Assembly: GCA_945897765.1 (NCBI GenBank)
Contig: CAMDGP010000056.1
Location: 1 to 10,247, forward strand
Source: Chitinophaga pinensis
GTDB lineage: Bacteria; Bacteroidota; Bacteroidia; Flavobacteriales_D; Crocinitomicaceae
Direction of reading: 5' to 3'
Length of the DNA: 10,247 nt
The first letter of the stretch is position 1. Each line of letters opens with the position of its first letter. Shown here in pieces: positions 1 through 6,807 of the stretch. The position numbers and the translations under genes were made by a program. The notes under the pieces were generated by a model. The model was given only the letters and a program-made list of their open reading frames with translations, had not been told where the DNA came from and ran no database searches.

Positions 1-348
1 CGTTACGAACGACCTTCAAAACCTAAAAATATCAGCTCAAAATGGATTTTTTACTTCGTTTCACCAACCGATTTTAACAAAAGTGGAAGAATTGACAACA
101 ACGACCCATGCATTTTATATGTTTCTGACAAACAAGGAAATGGACTAAAAGCATTAACTTCCCCCTCCGAAAATGCCGTTTCAATTGAAGTTTATGAAGA
201 TCAAAATTTCGCTTTAGTAAAAATGCAAAGAGACGAAGATGCTGATGGTGACTTCGAATCAGACGATAAAGATTTTTACTATGTTCGTTTGAGTCTTGAC
301 AATTTAATTTTGGGTAATAAAATTGAAATGAAAAGCACTAAGCAATAA
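1..348 (+). CDS. C-terminal part of a protein with two EF-hand/dockerin-like calcium loops
   Basis: The frame is open from the first base and ends in TAA at 346-348, giving the last 115 residues of a protein whose start lies outside the window. Two 12-residue loops follow the EF-hand pattern. The first, residues 24-35, has D, N, S, G, I, D and D at positions 1, 3, 5, 6, 8, 9 and 12. The second, residues 78-89, has D, D, D, G, F, E and D at the same positions. They are 54 residues apart, and each precedes a beta-strand-like stretch (ILYVSD, FYYVRLSL). This resembles repeat-containing surface or periplasmic proteins of Bacteroidota with TolB/WD40-like blades, but I do not recognise a named family. 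Calcium binding is inferred from spacing alone. The gene converges on the S9 peptidase gene with 31 bp between stops. Whether it carries a signal peptide cannot be seen. Confidence 0.75.
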   Translation, partial: RYERPSKPKNISSKWIFYFVSPTDFNKSGRIDNNDPCILYVSDKQGNGLKALTSPSENAVSIEVYEDQNFALVKMQRDEDADGDFESDDKDFYYVRLSLDNLILGNKIEMKSTKQ

Positions 349-379
349 ACTTTTAAGGTTCATTATCACTTAACTTCTG

Positions 380-2710
380 CTATTTCAACTCGCGTTCAAA
401 CAATTCAAAAATTCTTCTGTATTCATCGAACCAAGAGTAACTTTCGGTGAAGCTATGTTGCTCGATTGGATAAACTGCCATTTCCCAATTGGTTTTACCT
501 AATTCTATCAATCGTTGATTAAGTCGCACAACATCTTGAAATTGAACGTTATCATCCACCATTCCGTGTAAAATCAATAAGGGATTTTTCAGGTTTTCAG
601 CAAAATTGATTGGTGAACTTTTGCGATAAGCTTCTGAATCTGTCTCTGGATAATTCAAAATATTACTCGTGTATTCGTGATTGTAATGTGCCCAATCCGT
701 TACAGAACGTAAAGCCGCACCACACGCAAATTCATCTGGCGTAGTGAAAAGTCCCATCAAAGTGATAAATCCACCATAAGAACCTCCATAGATTCCTACT
801 CGTTTTGGGTCTATTTTGTGATTTTCAACCAAGAACTTTTTTGCATCTACAAAATCTTGTAAGTCGCGACCGCCCATGTGACGATAAATAGCTGTGCGGT
901 AAGCTTTTCCATACCCTTCACTCGCACGATAATCAACATCCAAAACAGTATAACCTAAATCAGTTAATAAGTTGTGAAACATATATTCTCTGAAATAAAG
1001 GCTCCAATACTTATGCGCGTTTTGTAGATAACCCGCACCGTGAACAAATAAAACGGCTGCACCATTTTTCTTCGATGCTTCAGGTTCATAAATTCGGGCA
1101 TAAACAGGAATTCCGTCCGAACCATTGAAAGTAATTACGGGAGGATTTCTCCATTTGTAGGCATTAAACGGAGCAGTCGTTGAATTGGTGAGTTGTTTTT
1201 GCTCTACTATTGCTTTTGGAGAATTTTTAGTAACATAAATTTCCCAAGGTTGATTGCTTGTCGAGTAACGAATAGCCAAGGACTTTTCATCCGGAGAAAT
1301 GGCAACATCAAAGTAACCGTCACCTGTCAAAATAGGCGTCATTTTTTTTGTGGCAATTTCAAAGTGATAAAAATTTCGGTTTCCAGGGTGCGATTGATTA
1401 CTGGTAAGGTAGAATGTTTTTTTATCAGCTGACAATTGAACCGAATGAATTTCAAAATTACCTTTCGTTAATTGCTTTTTTTTGTTTTCAACTAAATCAT
1501 ATAAATACAAGTGAGAATAGGCATCTTCCTCGGATTGAAAATAAAACGTTTTTCCATCTTCCAACCAATCCAATGTACCAATTTCTGAATTCCAAGAACC
1601 AATTCCAGGACCACCAATCCAAGCTTCGTCGTGTTGATGTTCGATTTCTTTAATAGTTGCTTTTTCAAGGTTTACCAATACAATCCAACGGTCTTTATTA
1701 TCTGCACTTCGGATGTCACACAAAGCTTGCAGACTATTTTTAGCAGAAACTAAAGGATGAATAAAAATTGCTCTGTCCTTTTCATAAAGTGGATTTAACG
1801 TATCATTCAAATACGCAGGTTTTGTTCTAAATCCAGTTAAGTGCGAAAAATCAATTTTAATCAATGTATCTCGCTCTATATTAAATAAATACAACTCTTG
1901 ATTCGGTTCACTTTGAGCTACTTTTTCACGTGCTTTTTGTTCTTTTGTGTAACCATCAGCAGTAATAAATTGAGTAACACTAGTAGATTTTTCTTTGCTT
2001 GAATGATAAGAAGTAAACGAAATGTACTTTCCTGAAGGATCTATTTGTAGTTCACCCAGCGAACCATTTCCAACAAATTTTTCTTTCGGAAACGGAAAGC
2101 TTGTGAGTTTATCTTTAGCACTATTCCAATCCTTTTTCTTGTTTTTATCTTTAATGTATTGAAACAATTCTGTTTGTTGTTTCATCAAAAAAGTGGAATC
2201 AATTTTTTCATCTTGCGCTTCTCCACTTTTAAAGTTCGTGATTTGCAGCAATGATTTTCCAGACCAAATAAATAAATTTTGTCCTATTTGAAACGCAACT
2301 TTTGAAGGGTCATTCAGTCGCTGAACATTAAACAATTGATCGGAGTGCTGAAAAATTACTTGTTGTGTATTTGTTTTTTTTGAATAAGCAATTAATGCAC
2401 TTCCTGTAGAATAAAATTGTTCTAAAAAGTAACTTTGTTTGGCATCATAATTCACTAAAGCTGGGTAATTCTTCACTTCCACTTTTTGTACTTTCCCCGA
2501 CAATAAATCATAACTATAAGTTGAGTTTCCGGGATCTTTGTCTTTGTTCCATTCAAAATAAATCGATTTTCCATTTGCGGACCAACGTTGATAATCGGGA
2601 AGATAACCAACAAATTCGTGACCTTTCATGATTTCTTTCAAATCTAGTTGCGAAAAACAAAAGAAAGATAAATTACTAATAATGAATGTAATAACGACTC
2701 TATATAACAT
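380..2710 (-). CDS. secreted S9-family (prolyl oligopeptidase/DPP IV-like) serine peptidase
   Basis: This 776-residue protein is a peptidase of clan SC, family S9. It begins with an export signal (charged MLYR, hydrophobic VVITFIISNLSFFCF) with probable cleavage before Gln21, so it should act in the periplasm or outside the cell. Residues about 40-510 form the beta-propeller part, including the S9-typical stretch around 370-405 (GSWNSEIG, DWLEDGK, FQSEEDAYSHLY). Residues about 560-776 are the alpha/beta-hydrolase domain, with nucleophile Ser644 in GGSYGG, Asp719 in HGMVDDNV and His752 in EQHSF. Asn721 sits where DPP IV has its substrate-binding Asn. All three triad residues are present, so an active enzyme is expected. 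Family members remove dipeptides or cleave after proline in short peptides; the exact specificity cannot be read here. It lies 23 bp downstream of the DtxR-like gene on the same strand and is probably co-transcribed. The ATG at 2708-2710 gives the complete signal peptide. Length is normal for the family. Confidence 0.93.
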   Translation of the reverse strand: MLYRVVITFIISNLSFFCFSQLDLKEIMKGHEFVGYLPDYQRWSANGKSIYFEWNKDKDPGNSTYSYDLLSGKVQKVEVKNYPALVNYDAKQSYFLEQFYSTGSALIAYSKKTNTQQVIFQHSDQLFNVQRLNDPSKVAFQIGQNLFIWSGKSLLQITNFKSGEAQDEKIDSTFLMKQQTELFQYIKDKNKKKDWNSAKDKLTSFPFPKEKFVGNGSLGELQIDPSGKYISFTSYHSSKEKSTSVTQFITADGYTKEQKAREKVAQSEPNQELYLFNIERDTLIKIDFSHLTGFRTKPAYLNDTLNPLYEKDRAIFIHPLVSAKNSLQALCDIRSADNKDRWIVLVNLEKATIKEIEHQHDEAWIGGPGIGSWNSEIGTLDWLEDGKTFYFQSEEDAYSHLYLYDLVENKKKQLTKGNFEIHSVQLSADKKTFYLTSNQSHPGNRNFYHFEIATKKMTPILTGDGYFDVAISPDEKSLAIRYSTSNQPWEIYVTKNSPKAIVEQKQLTNSTTAPFNAYKWRNPPVITFNGSDGIPVYARIYEPEASKKNGAAVLFVHGAGYLQNAHKYWSLYFREYMFHNLLTDLGYTVLDVDYRASEGYGKAYRTAIYRHMGGRDLQDFVDAKKFLVENHKIDPKRVGIYGGSYGGFITLMGLFTTPDEFACGAALRSVTDWAHYNHEYTSNILNYPETDSEAYRKSSPINFAENLKNPLLILHGMVDDNVQFQDVVRLNQRLIELGKTNWEMAVYPIEQHSFTESYSWFDEYRRIFELFERELK

Positions 2711-2733
2711 AAATTTTGAAGTTTAAAAATGAA

Positions 2734-3144
2734 TTAAGACCCAGGAATTTCAGCACCGTGCGGATCAACTTTAGGGAAATTTAAAAAGGCATCCAAGCGA
2801 TCAATTAATTTATCAGACTTGATGTGTTCCAATTGTTCAGCAATTTCGTGCACCTCATCGTCTTCAAAATGGAGAATATCGTGAAGAAAAGTTTCCCAAA
2901 TTCGATGTTTTCTGATGATTAACAAAGCACGACCTCTACCCTCTTCTGTTAAAGAAATTTTGCCATAGCGCTCTTGTTCAATCAATAATTTTTCTTTCAA
3001 TTTTTTGAGCATGTCATTAGCAGTAGCTGGACGCACGTTTAAATACTTGGCTAATTGATTGGTGCCTGTAACTTCCTGCTCATTTCCATCTAAAGTTAAA
3101 TGGAGCAGCGCTTTTAAATAATTTTCTTCCGTTTGGGTTAACAT
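2734..3144 (-). CDS. DtxR/MntR-family metal-dependent transcriptional repressor (short form)
   Basis: The 136-residue protein has an N-terminal winged helix (recognition region about 29-55) and a metal-binding dimerisation domain (about 70-136). Candidate ligands by alignment from memory with DtxR and MntR are His80 and Glu84 in KHRIWE, His99 in VHEIAE, and Glu103, Glu106 and His107 in EQLEHIKSD. Glu103 replaces the DtxR cysteine and matches MntR, while Asn8 sits where DtxR has Met10 and MntR has Asp8. The chain ends with the family DPHGAEIP motif and stops there, without the C-terminal SH3/FeoA-like domain of longer members. The protein should repress metal-uptake genes when loaded with Mn(II) or Fe(II); which metal is not decidable. 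No transporter gene is adjacent. It precedes the S9 peptidase gene by 23 bp and diverges from the Gre-like gene across a 170-bp spacer, in which I could not find a convincing palindromic operator. Confidence 0.9.
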   Translation of the reverse strand: MLTQTEENYLKALLHLTLDGNEQEVTGTNQLAKYLNVRPATANDMLKKLKEKLLIEQERYGKISLTEEGRGRALLIIRKHRIWETFLHDILHFEDDEVHEIAEQLEHIKSDKLIDRLDAFLNFPKVDPHGAEIPGS

Positions 3145-3222
3145 GTTTGTAAAAATAGAAATTTGAACGTAAAAACGGAGGTAGAAAGTTTTATAAAGAA
3201 ATAAAAAACAAAAATGTTAGCT

Positions 3223-3230
3223 TAAATTTG
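3223..3230 (+). promoter_or_regulatory. candidate Bacteroidota -7 box for the Gre-like gene
   Basis: TAAATTTG matches the Bacteroidota sigma-ABfr -7 consensus TAnnTTTG. It lies 84 bp upstream of the ATG at 3315, in the spacer between divergent genes. No TTG-type -33 element is seen at the expected distance, so this is a weak call. Confidence 0.35.
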
Positions 3231-3314
3231 CATCGCTTTAGTTGCTATTAAATTCCTGACAATCCTGAACTAAATCTTAAACAAACTAAATGGTTTTAAA
3301 ATAATAAAAACAAA

Positions 3315-3767
3315 ATGCCCAATAAAGAAATCATTCACAGTCAAATTTTAATTGAAGTTAAAAATCGTATCAATAATCTGAAATTAATCTTGGGTGAAAT
3401 GTTCGATGCTGCTTCGGGAAATGATGCAAAAAGTTCAGCTGGAGATAAGCATGAGACAGGTGTGGCAATGGCACAATTGGAACAAGAAAAGTTGACTAAT
3501 CAAATCAATGAATTACTGAAATTACAAGAAAATTTACAAAAAATAAACCCAACGATTGTACAATCGAAAATCGGCTTAGGCAGTTTAGTTGAAACCAATA
3601 ATGGTTGGTATTATTTCTCGGTAGGAATTGGTACAATAACTATTGAAAATGAAGTGATTTTTGCTTTAAATCCAAAAGCTCCAATCGGAGAATTATTAAT
3701 AGGAAAAACGAAAGGAGACAAGGTTCAATTTAATGGTAAAACAACTGAAATATTAAGTGTCCAATAA
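3315..3767 (+). CDS. small Gre-like (GreA/GreB C-terminal domain) protein
   Basis: The 150-residue protein has a helical N-terminal part (about 5-78, rich in E/K/Q/L heptad-like spacing) and a compact C-terminal beta domain (about 84-150). The second part carries NPKAPIGELLIGKTKGD at 119-135, which matches the GreA/GreB C-terminal signature of P-x-x-PLG-x-x-LLGK-x-x-GD type. In GreA, acidic residues at the coiled-coil tip enter the RNA polymerase secondary channel and stimulate transcript cleavage. Here the turn between helices holds Asp37, Asp44 and Glu47 in the stretch GNDAKSSAGDKHET, a possible equivalent, but the order of elements is only inferred. Similar short proteins are common in Bacteroidota and, as far as I recall, are sometimes mislabelled as 3-oxoacyl-ACP synthases; nothing in this sequence supports that label. 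It is about 10 residues shorter than typical GreA. It converges on the J-like gene with 7 bp between stops and no visible terminator. Confidence 0.75.
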   Translation: MPNKEIIHSQILIEVKNRINNLKLILGEMFDAASGNDAKSSAGDKHETGVAMAQLEQEKLTNQINELLKLQENLQKINPTIVQSKIGLGSLVETNNGWYYFSVGIGTITIENEVIFALNPKAPIGELLIGKTKGDKVQFNGKTTEILSVQ

Positions 3768-3774
3768 GCTCTAA

Positions 3775-4941
3775 TTAAAACATAAAATCATCAAAAAAAC
3801 TATCAAAAATAGTATTATGTAAATCATTGATGTGCGCCTTTACTTGTTTTTTATTCCCCAAGTAATTCAAATTTTTTGTTTCAGAAACAAAGTACTTTAT
3901 CGCTTTTTTTCGATCCTCGCGTTCTTCTTTTATAAACATCATTGCCTTTTGCTGACTTAAATCCAAGAAACGAAATACGTGAAAAAATCGAGGGTTGCGA
4001 TGAATCATAATTTTTTCTTGTTCCAATTCGTTCACTCGATCTTTCAAAACAGAAGTGTAAATTTTTAATTTTTCCTCTGCCAATTGTTCCAGGTGCTCAC
4101 TTGTTTTGAAAACCCATTCCATTTCCAAGCGCAATAAAGTCTGCAAATCCTTTTCCTCATAAGCTTTCGTTACTGATTTCATCAATTCCAACTTCTCTGA
4201 CTTTAACGCTTCGTCCGTTTCTGTATCTGGATGCAAAACCTTCGTCAGTGAAATATAAATGGAACGCAAACTTTTGTTCTTCAATTGTTCAGCAGCTTTT
4301 TCTTGTTCCTCCTTTTCTAATTGTTTTTTCGACTTTTTGCGATTGCTTTTTCCAGCTGTTTCTTGACCTGAAGATTCAAATAATTCTTTCATTTTAGCGT
4401 GAAAACGCGCCACACTTTCGGGATCATCAATGTCTACATCGTCCATATTGAAGGATTTTCCAAACATGTCATTCATGTATTCCTCAAAGTCTGCTTTCGC
4501 ATCTTCTTTCTGACTTATAAGCTCATCTTGATAAGGGATTTCAGACCAATCGTTATATAGATTTTCCATTTCTGGAGTAACTGTAAGCAAATTAAAAACA
4601 TCATTACAGATATAAACAATTAAGTCTCCAATTTGCGACAACGTGTTTTTTGAAAGTTGAAACTTATTTGTCAATTCGTTCAACTGGAAGGCATGTTCTA
4701 TCTTCTTTTCAGCTAGTTTAATCATTTGAGGCTTTACCTCTTTTTCAAAGTAGTTATTCAAGATTTCCGCTTTGTCTTTCTCGAGTTCTAAAGTCGATTC
4801 GAGGTTTTGAATGCGGTCAATTAAACGATTAAAAGCAAGTTGTTCCTTCGATAATTTAGTTTTTGAACTACCGGAAATCTTTAACTCCATTTTTTTATTG
4901 GTAGGTTGAAAATCTTCTAATTCATCAAATAAGGTTCTCAT
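3775..4941 (-). CDS. coiled-coil protein with a J-domain-like HPD segment
   Basis: The start is taken at the ATG of MRTLFDELEDF (4939-4941), giving 388 residues. The same frame is open for 46 codons upstream, but that extension is low-complexity, reads like translated intergenic DNA and would cover a promoter-like box. Residues about 30-95 and 195-225 are highly charged and probably coiled coil. Residues about 227-275 resemble J-domain helices II and III around HPD at 237-239 (IYISLTKVLHPD, then a helix ending YEEKDLQTLLRLE). HPD is the Hsp70-stimulating tripeptide of DnaJ-type proteins, so an Hsp70 co-chaperone role is possible. Helix I is not obvious and there is no Gly/Phe or zinc-finger region, so this is not DnaJ itself. 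It lacks a signal peptide and is probably cytoplasmic. Related proteins in Bacteroidota are, to my recollection, called DnaJ-like without known function. Confidence 0.8.
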   Translation of the reverse strand: MRTLFDELEDFQPTNKKMELKISGSSKTKLSKEQLAFNRLIDRIQNLESTLELEKDKAEILNNYFEKEVKPQMIKLAEKKIEHAFQLNELTNKFQLSKNTLSQIGDLIVYICNDVFNLLTVTPEMENLYNDWSEIPYQDELISQKEDAKADFEEYMNDMFGKSFNMDDVDIDDPESVARFHAKMKELFESSGQETAGKSNRKKSKKQLEKEEQEKAAEQLKNKSLRSIYISLTKVLHPDTETDEALKSEKLELMKSVTKAYEEKDLQTLLRLEMEWVFKTSEHLEQLAEEKLKIYTSVLKDRVNELEQEKIMIHRNPRFFHVFRFLDLSQQKAMMFIKEEREDRKKAIKYFVSETKNLNYLGNKKQVKAHINDLHNTIFDSFFDDFMF

Positions 4942-4955
4942 TTTGCTTTTTTTTT

Positions 4956-4963
4956 CAAAAATA
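4956..4963 (-). promoter_or_regulatory. candidate -7 box for the J-like gene
   Basis: On the minus strand this reads TATTTTTG, matching TAnnTTTG. It ends 14 nt before the ATG at 4941, which would give a leader of under 10 nt. No -33 element is clear, and the region is AT-rich, so chance is possible. It lies inside the 46-codon upstream extension of the reading frame and supports the shorter start. Confidence 0.3.
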
Positions 4964-5094
4964 GTAAATGTTACACTAAATTTAGAATTGAAAATGTAAA
5001 AATGAGTGTGCGCATTCTTACCACCAATATTTAAAATCCTAATCCTAATGAAAATCCCAAATTGAGCTAATATTTTCATTTTGCCATTCTTTTT

Positions 5095-5124
5095 CCTTGA
5101 TGTAAAAGAATCAAAAAATCAAGG
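5095..5124. repeat. CCTTGAT/ATCAAGG hairpin
   Basis: CCTTGAT at 5095-5101 and ATCAAGG at 5118-5124 form a perfect 7-bp stem around a 16-nt A-rich loop. There is no T-run directly after it on the plus strand. On the minus strand it lies far upstream of the J-like gene, so it is not an obvious terminator. A similar A-rich CCTTGAT hairpin recurs in Bacteroidota intergenic DNA as far as I recall, which I cannot test here. Confidence 0.55.
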
Positions 5125-5165
5125 CTCTGAATTTATTTTTGTTCACAAATTATTGTTTTACATGT

Positions 5166-5390
5166 ATTTACAACTCGTAGCGAACAATTTTAACTCCTTT
5201 CTGAAACTGAAATTTTTTAATCCGTCAGGTGACGGAGCAGAAATTTTAAAAATAAACAGTTTCAGTTCAGTAGCTAAAACCAAGAAATTCAAGGCCGAAG
5301 ATTGTTCGCTAATATTCACAAAATAGCTCTCGCTTCGATTAAATTCTTGATTTTCAACATTCAAGTATTTTACTAGTACGTTTGCGAACA
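5166..5390. repeat. nested inverted-repeat element, copy A
   Basis: The element aligns almost without gaps to 9265-9483. Three nested pairs of arms are visible. The outer pair is TAGCGAACAAT (5178-5188) with ATTGTTCGCTA (5301-5311), 11 bp and perfect. The middle pair is CTGAAACTG (5201-5209) with CAGTTTCAG (5257-5265), 9 bp and perfect. The central pair is TCCGTCA (5221-5227) with TGACGGA (5230-5236), 7 bp with a 2-nt gap. Best-conserved blocks against copy B are 5166-5211 (45 of 46 identical), 5257-5268 (12 of 12), 5302-5319 (18 of 18) and 5333-5343 (11 of 11). No transposase is present, so a non-autonomous mobile element or a structured RNA/DNA repeat fits best. Target duplications were not found. 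Confidence 0.8.
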
Positions 5391-5488
5391 CCCAAATGTA
5401 AAATTTGTAACTCTGTATTTCCTAAATAGAATTGACCGTTTTAGTTATTTAACTTATTATTAGAATCTTTTTCGACTCAAAATCTTCA

Positions 5489-5519
5489 ATCAAAAATCAA
5501 GAATCAAGCATCAAAAATC
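5489..5519. repeat. short direct repeats ATCAAAAATC
   Basis: ATCAAAAATC occurs at 5489-5498 and 5510-5519, separated by 11 nt that contain the related AAGAATCAAGC. They lie about 75 bp upstream of the GH3 -7 box. They may be simple-sequence expansion or a regulator-binding site; neither can be shown. Confidence 0.45.
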
Positions 5520-5591
5520 TATTTTTCAGTTTTCAACTTTCCAATCTTAGTTAATAGTTGCTTGAAACAACTACTACTTTGTGAGATTTTA

Positions 5592-5599
5592 TACATTTG
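5592..5599 (+). promoter_or_regulatory. -7 box for the GH3 gene
   Basis: TACATTTG matches the Bacteroidota consensus TAnnTTTG and ends 14 nt before the ATG at 5614. TTG at 5562-5564 is a possible upstream element, but its 27-nt spacing is longer than usual. Nothing like a Shine-Dalgarno site lies between the box and the start codon. Confidence 0.5.
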
Positions 5600-5613
5600 A
5601 CCAAACATAAAAA

Positions 5614-6759
5614 ATGACAAAATTATTTACCGCAATCGCATTGAGTTCTTTACTTTTTCAAAGTTGTGCGCAAAGTCCAGCTAAAGAAACAAAAAAAGTA
5701 ACCGCGCAGCCTGTTACGAAAATAGACTTCAAACTAACAGATTACTTAGCTAACAATAAAGATTTGGACAAAGAAGTGGAACGTATTTTTAAAGAAATGG
5801 ACGACACAGCACGCGTTGCACAATTAATTATGCCAGCTGTTGGACGTTTGGGAAAAACGAAAGATCAAATCGATTCTTACATCAAAGAACGAATTATTGG
5901 TGGCGTTTTAATGTTGAATGGTACCAAAGAAGAATTCAGTTCATGGATTAAAGACTTTGAGAGCAACAATAAAAAAATGGGAAATCTACCGTTTTTATAC
6001 AGTGCTGATGCGGAGCCAAGTTTGGTGAATCGCAAAATAACAGGTTCAACACAAGTAAAAAAAGCAAATGAAGTCACTACACTTGCTGAAGTTACTACAG
6101 TTGCACAAACGATTTCTACTGACTTAAACGCAATTGGAATCAACTATAATTTTGCACCTGTTGTAGATATGTCAGCAAACAAAACGGTTGGTTACCGTGG
6201 TTTTGGGGCGATTGCTGAAAACTTAATTCCTTGGTCGGACGAGTTTATTCAAGTGACTCAAAAAAATAATATCATTGCAACTGCAAAACATTTCCCAGGC
6301 CACGGCTTAGTTTCTGGTGACACGCATCATTCTTTACAATCTATTGATGGAGAAATGAAAGAAGTGAAAAATTATCCTGAGTTGATTAAAAATGGAGTGC
6401 TTTCAATCATGGTGGCACATATTGCTGTGGTTAACAATGTAAAATTCGACACAGACGGTTTGCCTTCTACTTGTTCAGAAAAAATCGTAACGAAATTGCT
6501 ACGTGACAGTTTGAATTTCAAAGGATTAATCGTGACCGACGCTATGAATATGGGCGGTGTTGCGAGCGTTCCACAAGCTTCTTTTAAAGCAATTAATGCT
6601 GGTTGCGACATTTTGTTGATGCCATTGGATGTAAAAAAATCACACGATGAATTATTGGCTGCATATCGTAAAGACAAAAACTTCAAACTAAAAGCTGATG
6701 CATCAGTGAAAAGAATCATTCGCATGAAAATAGCAATGGGCTTGATTTCAGTAAAATAA
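5614..6759 (+). CDS. glycoside hydrolase family 3 lipoprotein, NagZ-type beta-N-acetylhexosaminidase
   Basis: This 381-residue protein is a single-domain GH3 enzyme. The N-terminus is a lipoprotein signal with a loose Bacteroidota-type lipobox ending at Cys18 (LFQSC), so the enzyme should be membrane-anchored outside the cytoplasm. A low-complexity linker (about 19-45) leads into the TIM-barrel-like domain (about 50-380). The NagZ hallmark KHFPGHG at 225-231 is followed by DTH at 236-238, the Asp-His general acid/base pair of NagZ-type enzymes. Asp309 in GLIVTDAMNMGG is the expected nucleophile. Asp132 in SADAE matches the substrate-binding Asp region. Length fits NagZ (about 340) plus signal and linker, without the second GH3 domain of larger beta-glucosidases. 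The likely role is release of terminal N-acetylhexosamine from muropeptides or other glycans. It is transcribed alone from its own promoter and ends in a strong terminator. Confidence 0.9.
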   Translation: MTKLFTAIALSSLLFQSCAQSPAKETKKVTAQPVTKIDFKLTDYLANNKDLDKEVERIFKEMDDTARVAQLIMPAVGRLGKTKDQIDSYIKERIIGGVLMLNGTKEEFSSWIKDFESNNKKMGNLPFLYSADAEPSLVNRKITGSTQVKKANEVTTLAEVTTVAQTISTDLNAIGINYNFAPVVDMSANKTVGYRGFGAIAENLIPWSDEFIQVTQKNNIIATAKHFPGHGLVSGDTHHSLQSIDGEMKEVKNYPELIKNGVLSIMVAHIAVVNNVKFDTDGLPSTCSEKIVTKLLRDSLNFKGLIVTDAMNMGGVASVPQASFKAINAGCDILLMPLDVKKSHDELLAAYRKDKNFKLKADASVKRIIRMKIAMGLISVK

Positions 6760-6779
6760 TTTCTACAAACTAATATTGG

Positions 6780-6807
6780 AAAGGCGTTCGAAAGGATGCC
6801 TTTTTTT
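6780..6807 (+). terminator. intrinsic terminator of the GH3 gene
   Basis: A 10-bp stem (6780-6789 with 6794-6803, including two G-T wobble pairs) closes on a GAAA tetraloop of GNRA type. The 3' arm runs into seven consecutive T (6801-6807). It begins 20 bp after the GH3 stop codon, the classical arrangement for a factor-independent terminator on the plus strand. Confidence 0.92.

Larger units (their letters stand above)
4942..5613. other. 672-bp gene-free stretch with several repeats
   Basis: This spacer separates the divergent J-like and GH3 genes. It holds a doubled CCTAAT near 5037-5048, a 7-bp-stem hairpin at 5095-5124, the nested inverted-repeat element copy A at 5166-5390, short direct repeats at 5489-5519, and the GH3 -7 box at 5592-5599. 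Open frames of 77-81 codons cross the element on both strands, but the aligned frame in copy B is broken by stops, so I do not call a gene. Confidence 0.7.

Noticed and set aside
349..379. Terminator hairpin between the two convergent stops
   Set aside because: Only a 4-bp stem can be drawn and there is no T-run on either strand.
1193..1653. Plus-strand open frames opposite the S9 peptidase gene
   Set aside because: They are shadows of the S9 reading frame with no independent coding evidence.
3145..3314. DtxR-type palindromic operator in the divergent spacer
   Set aside because: Only a partial TTAGC-like half-site was seen near 3216-3222, with no convincing dyad.
4942..5079. 46-codon N-terminal extension of the J-like protein
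   Set aside because: The extension is low-complexity, covers a promoter-like box and ends at a plausible MRTLFDELEDF start; the shorter start is preferred.
5158..5391. Open frames of about 77-81 codons on both strands over repeat copy A
   Set aside because: The minus-strand frame aligned to copy B is broken by several stops, while the inverted arms are what is conserved, so these are chance frames across a repeat.
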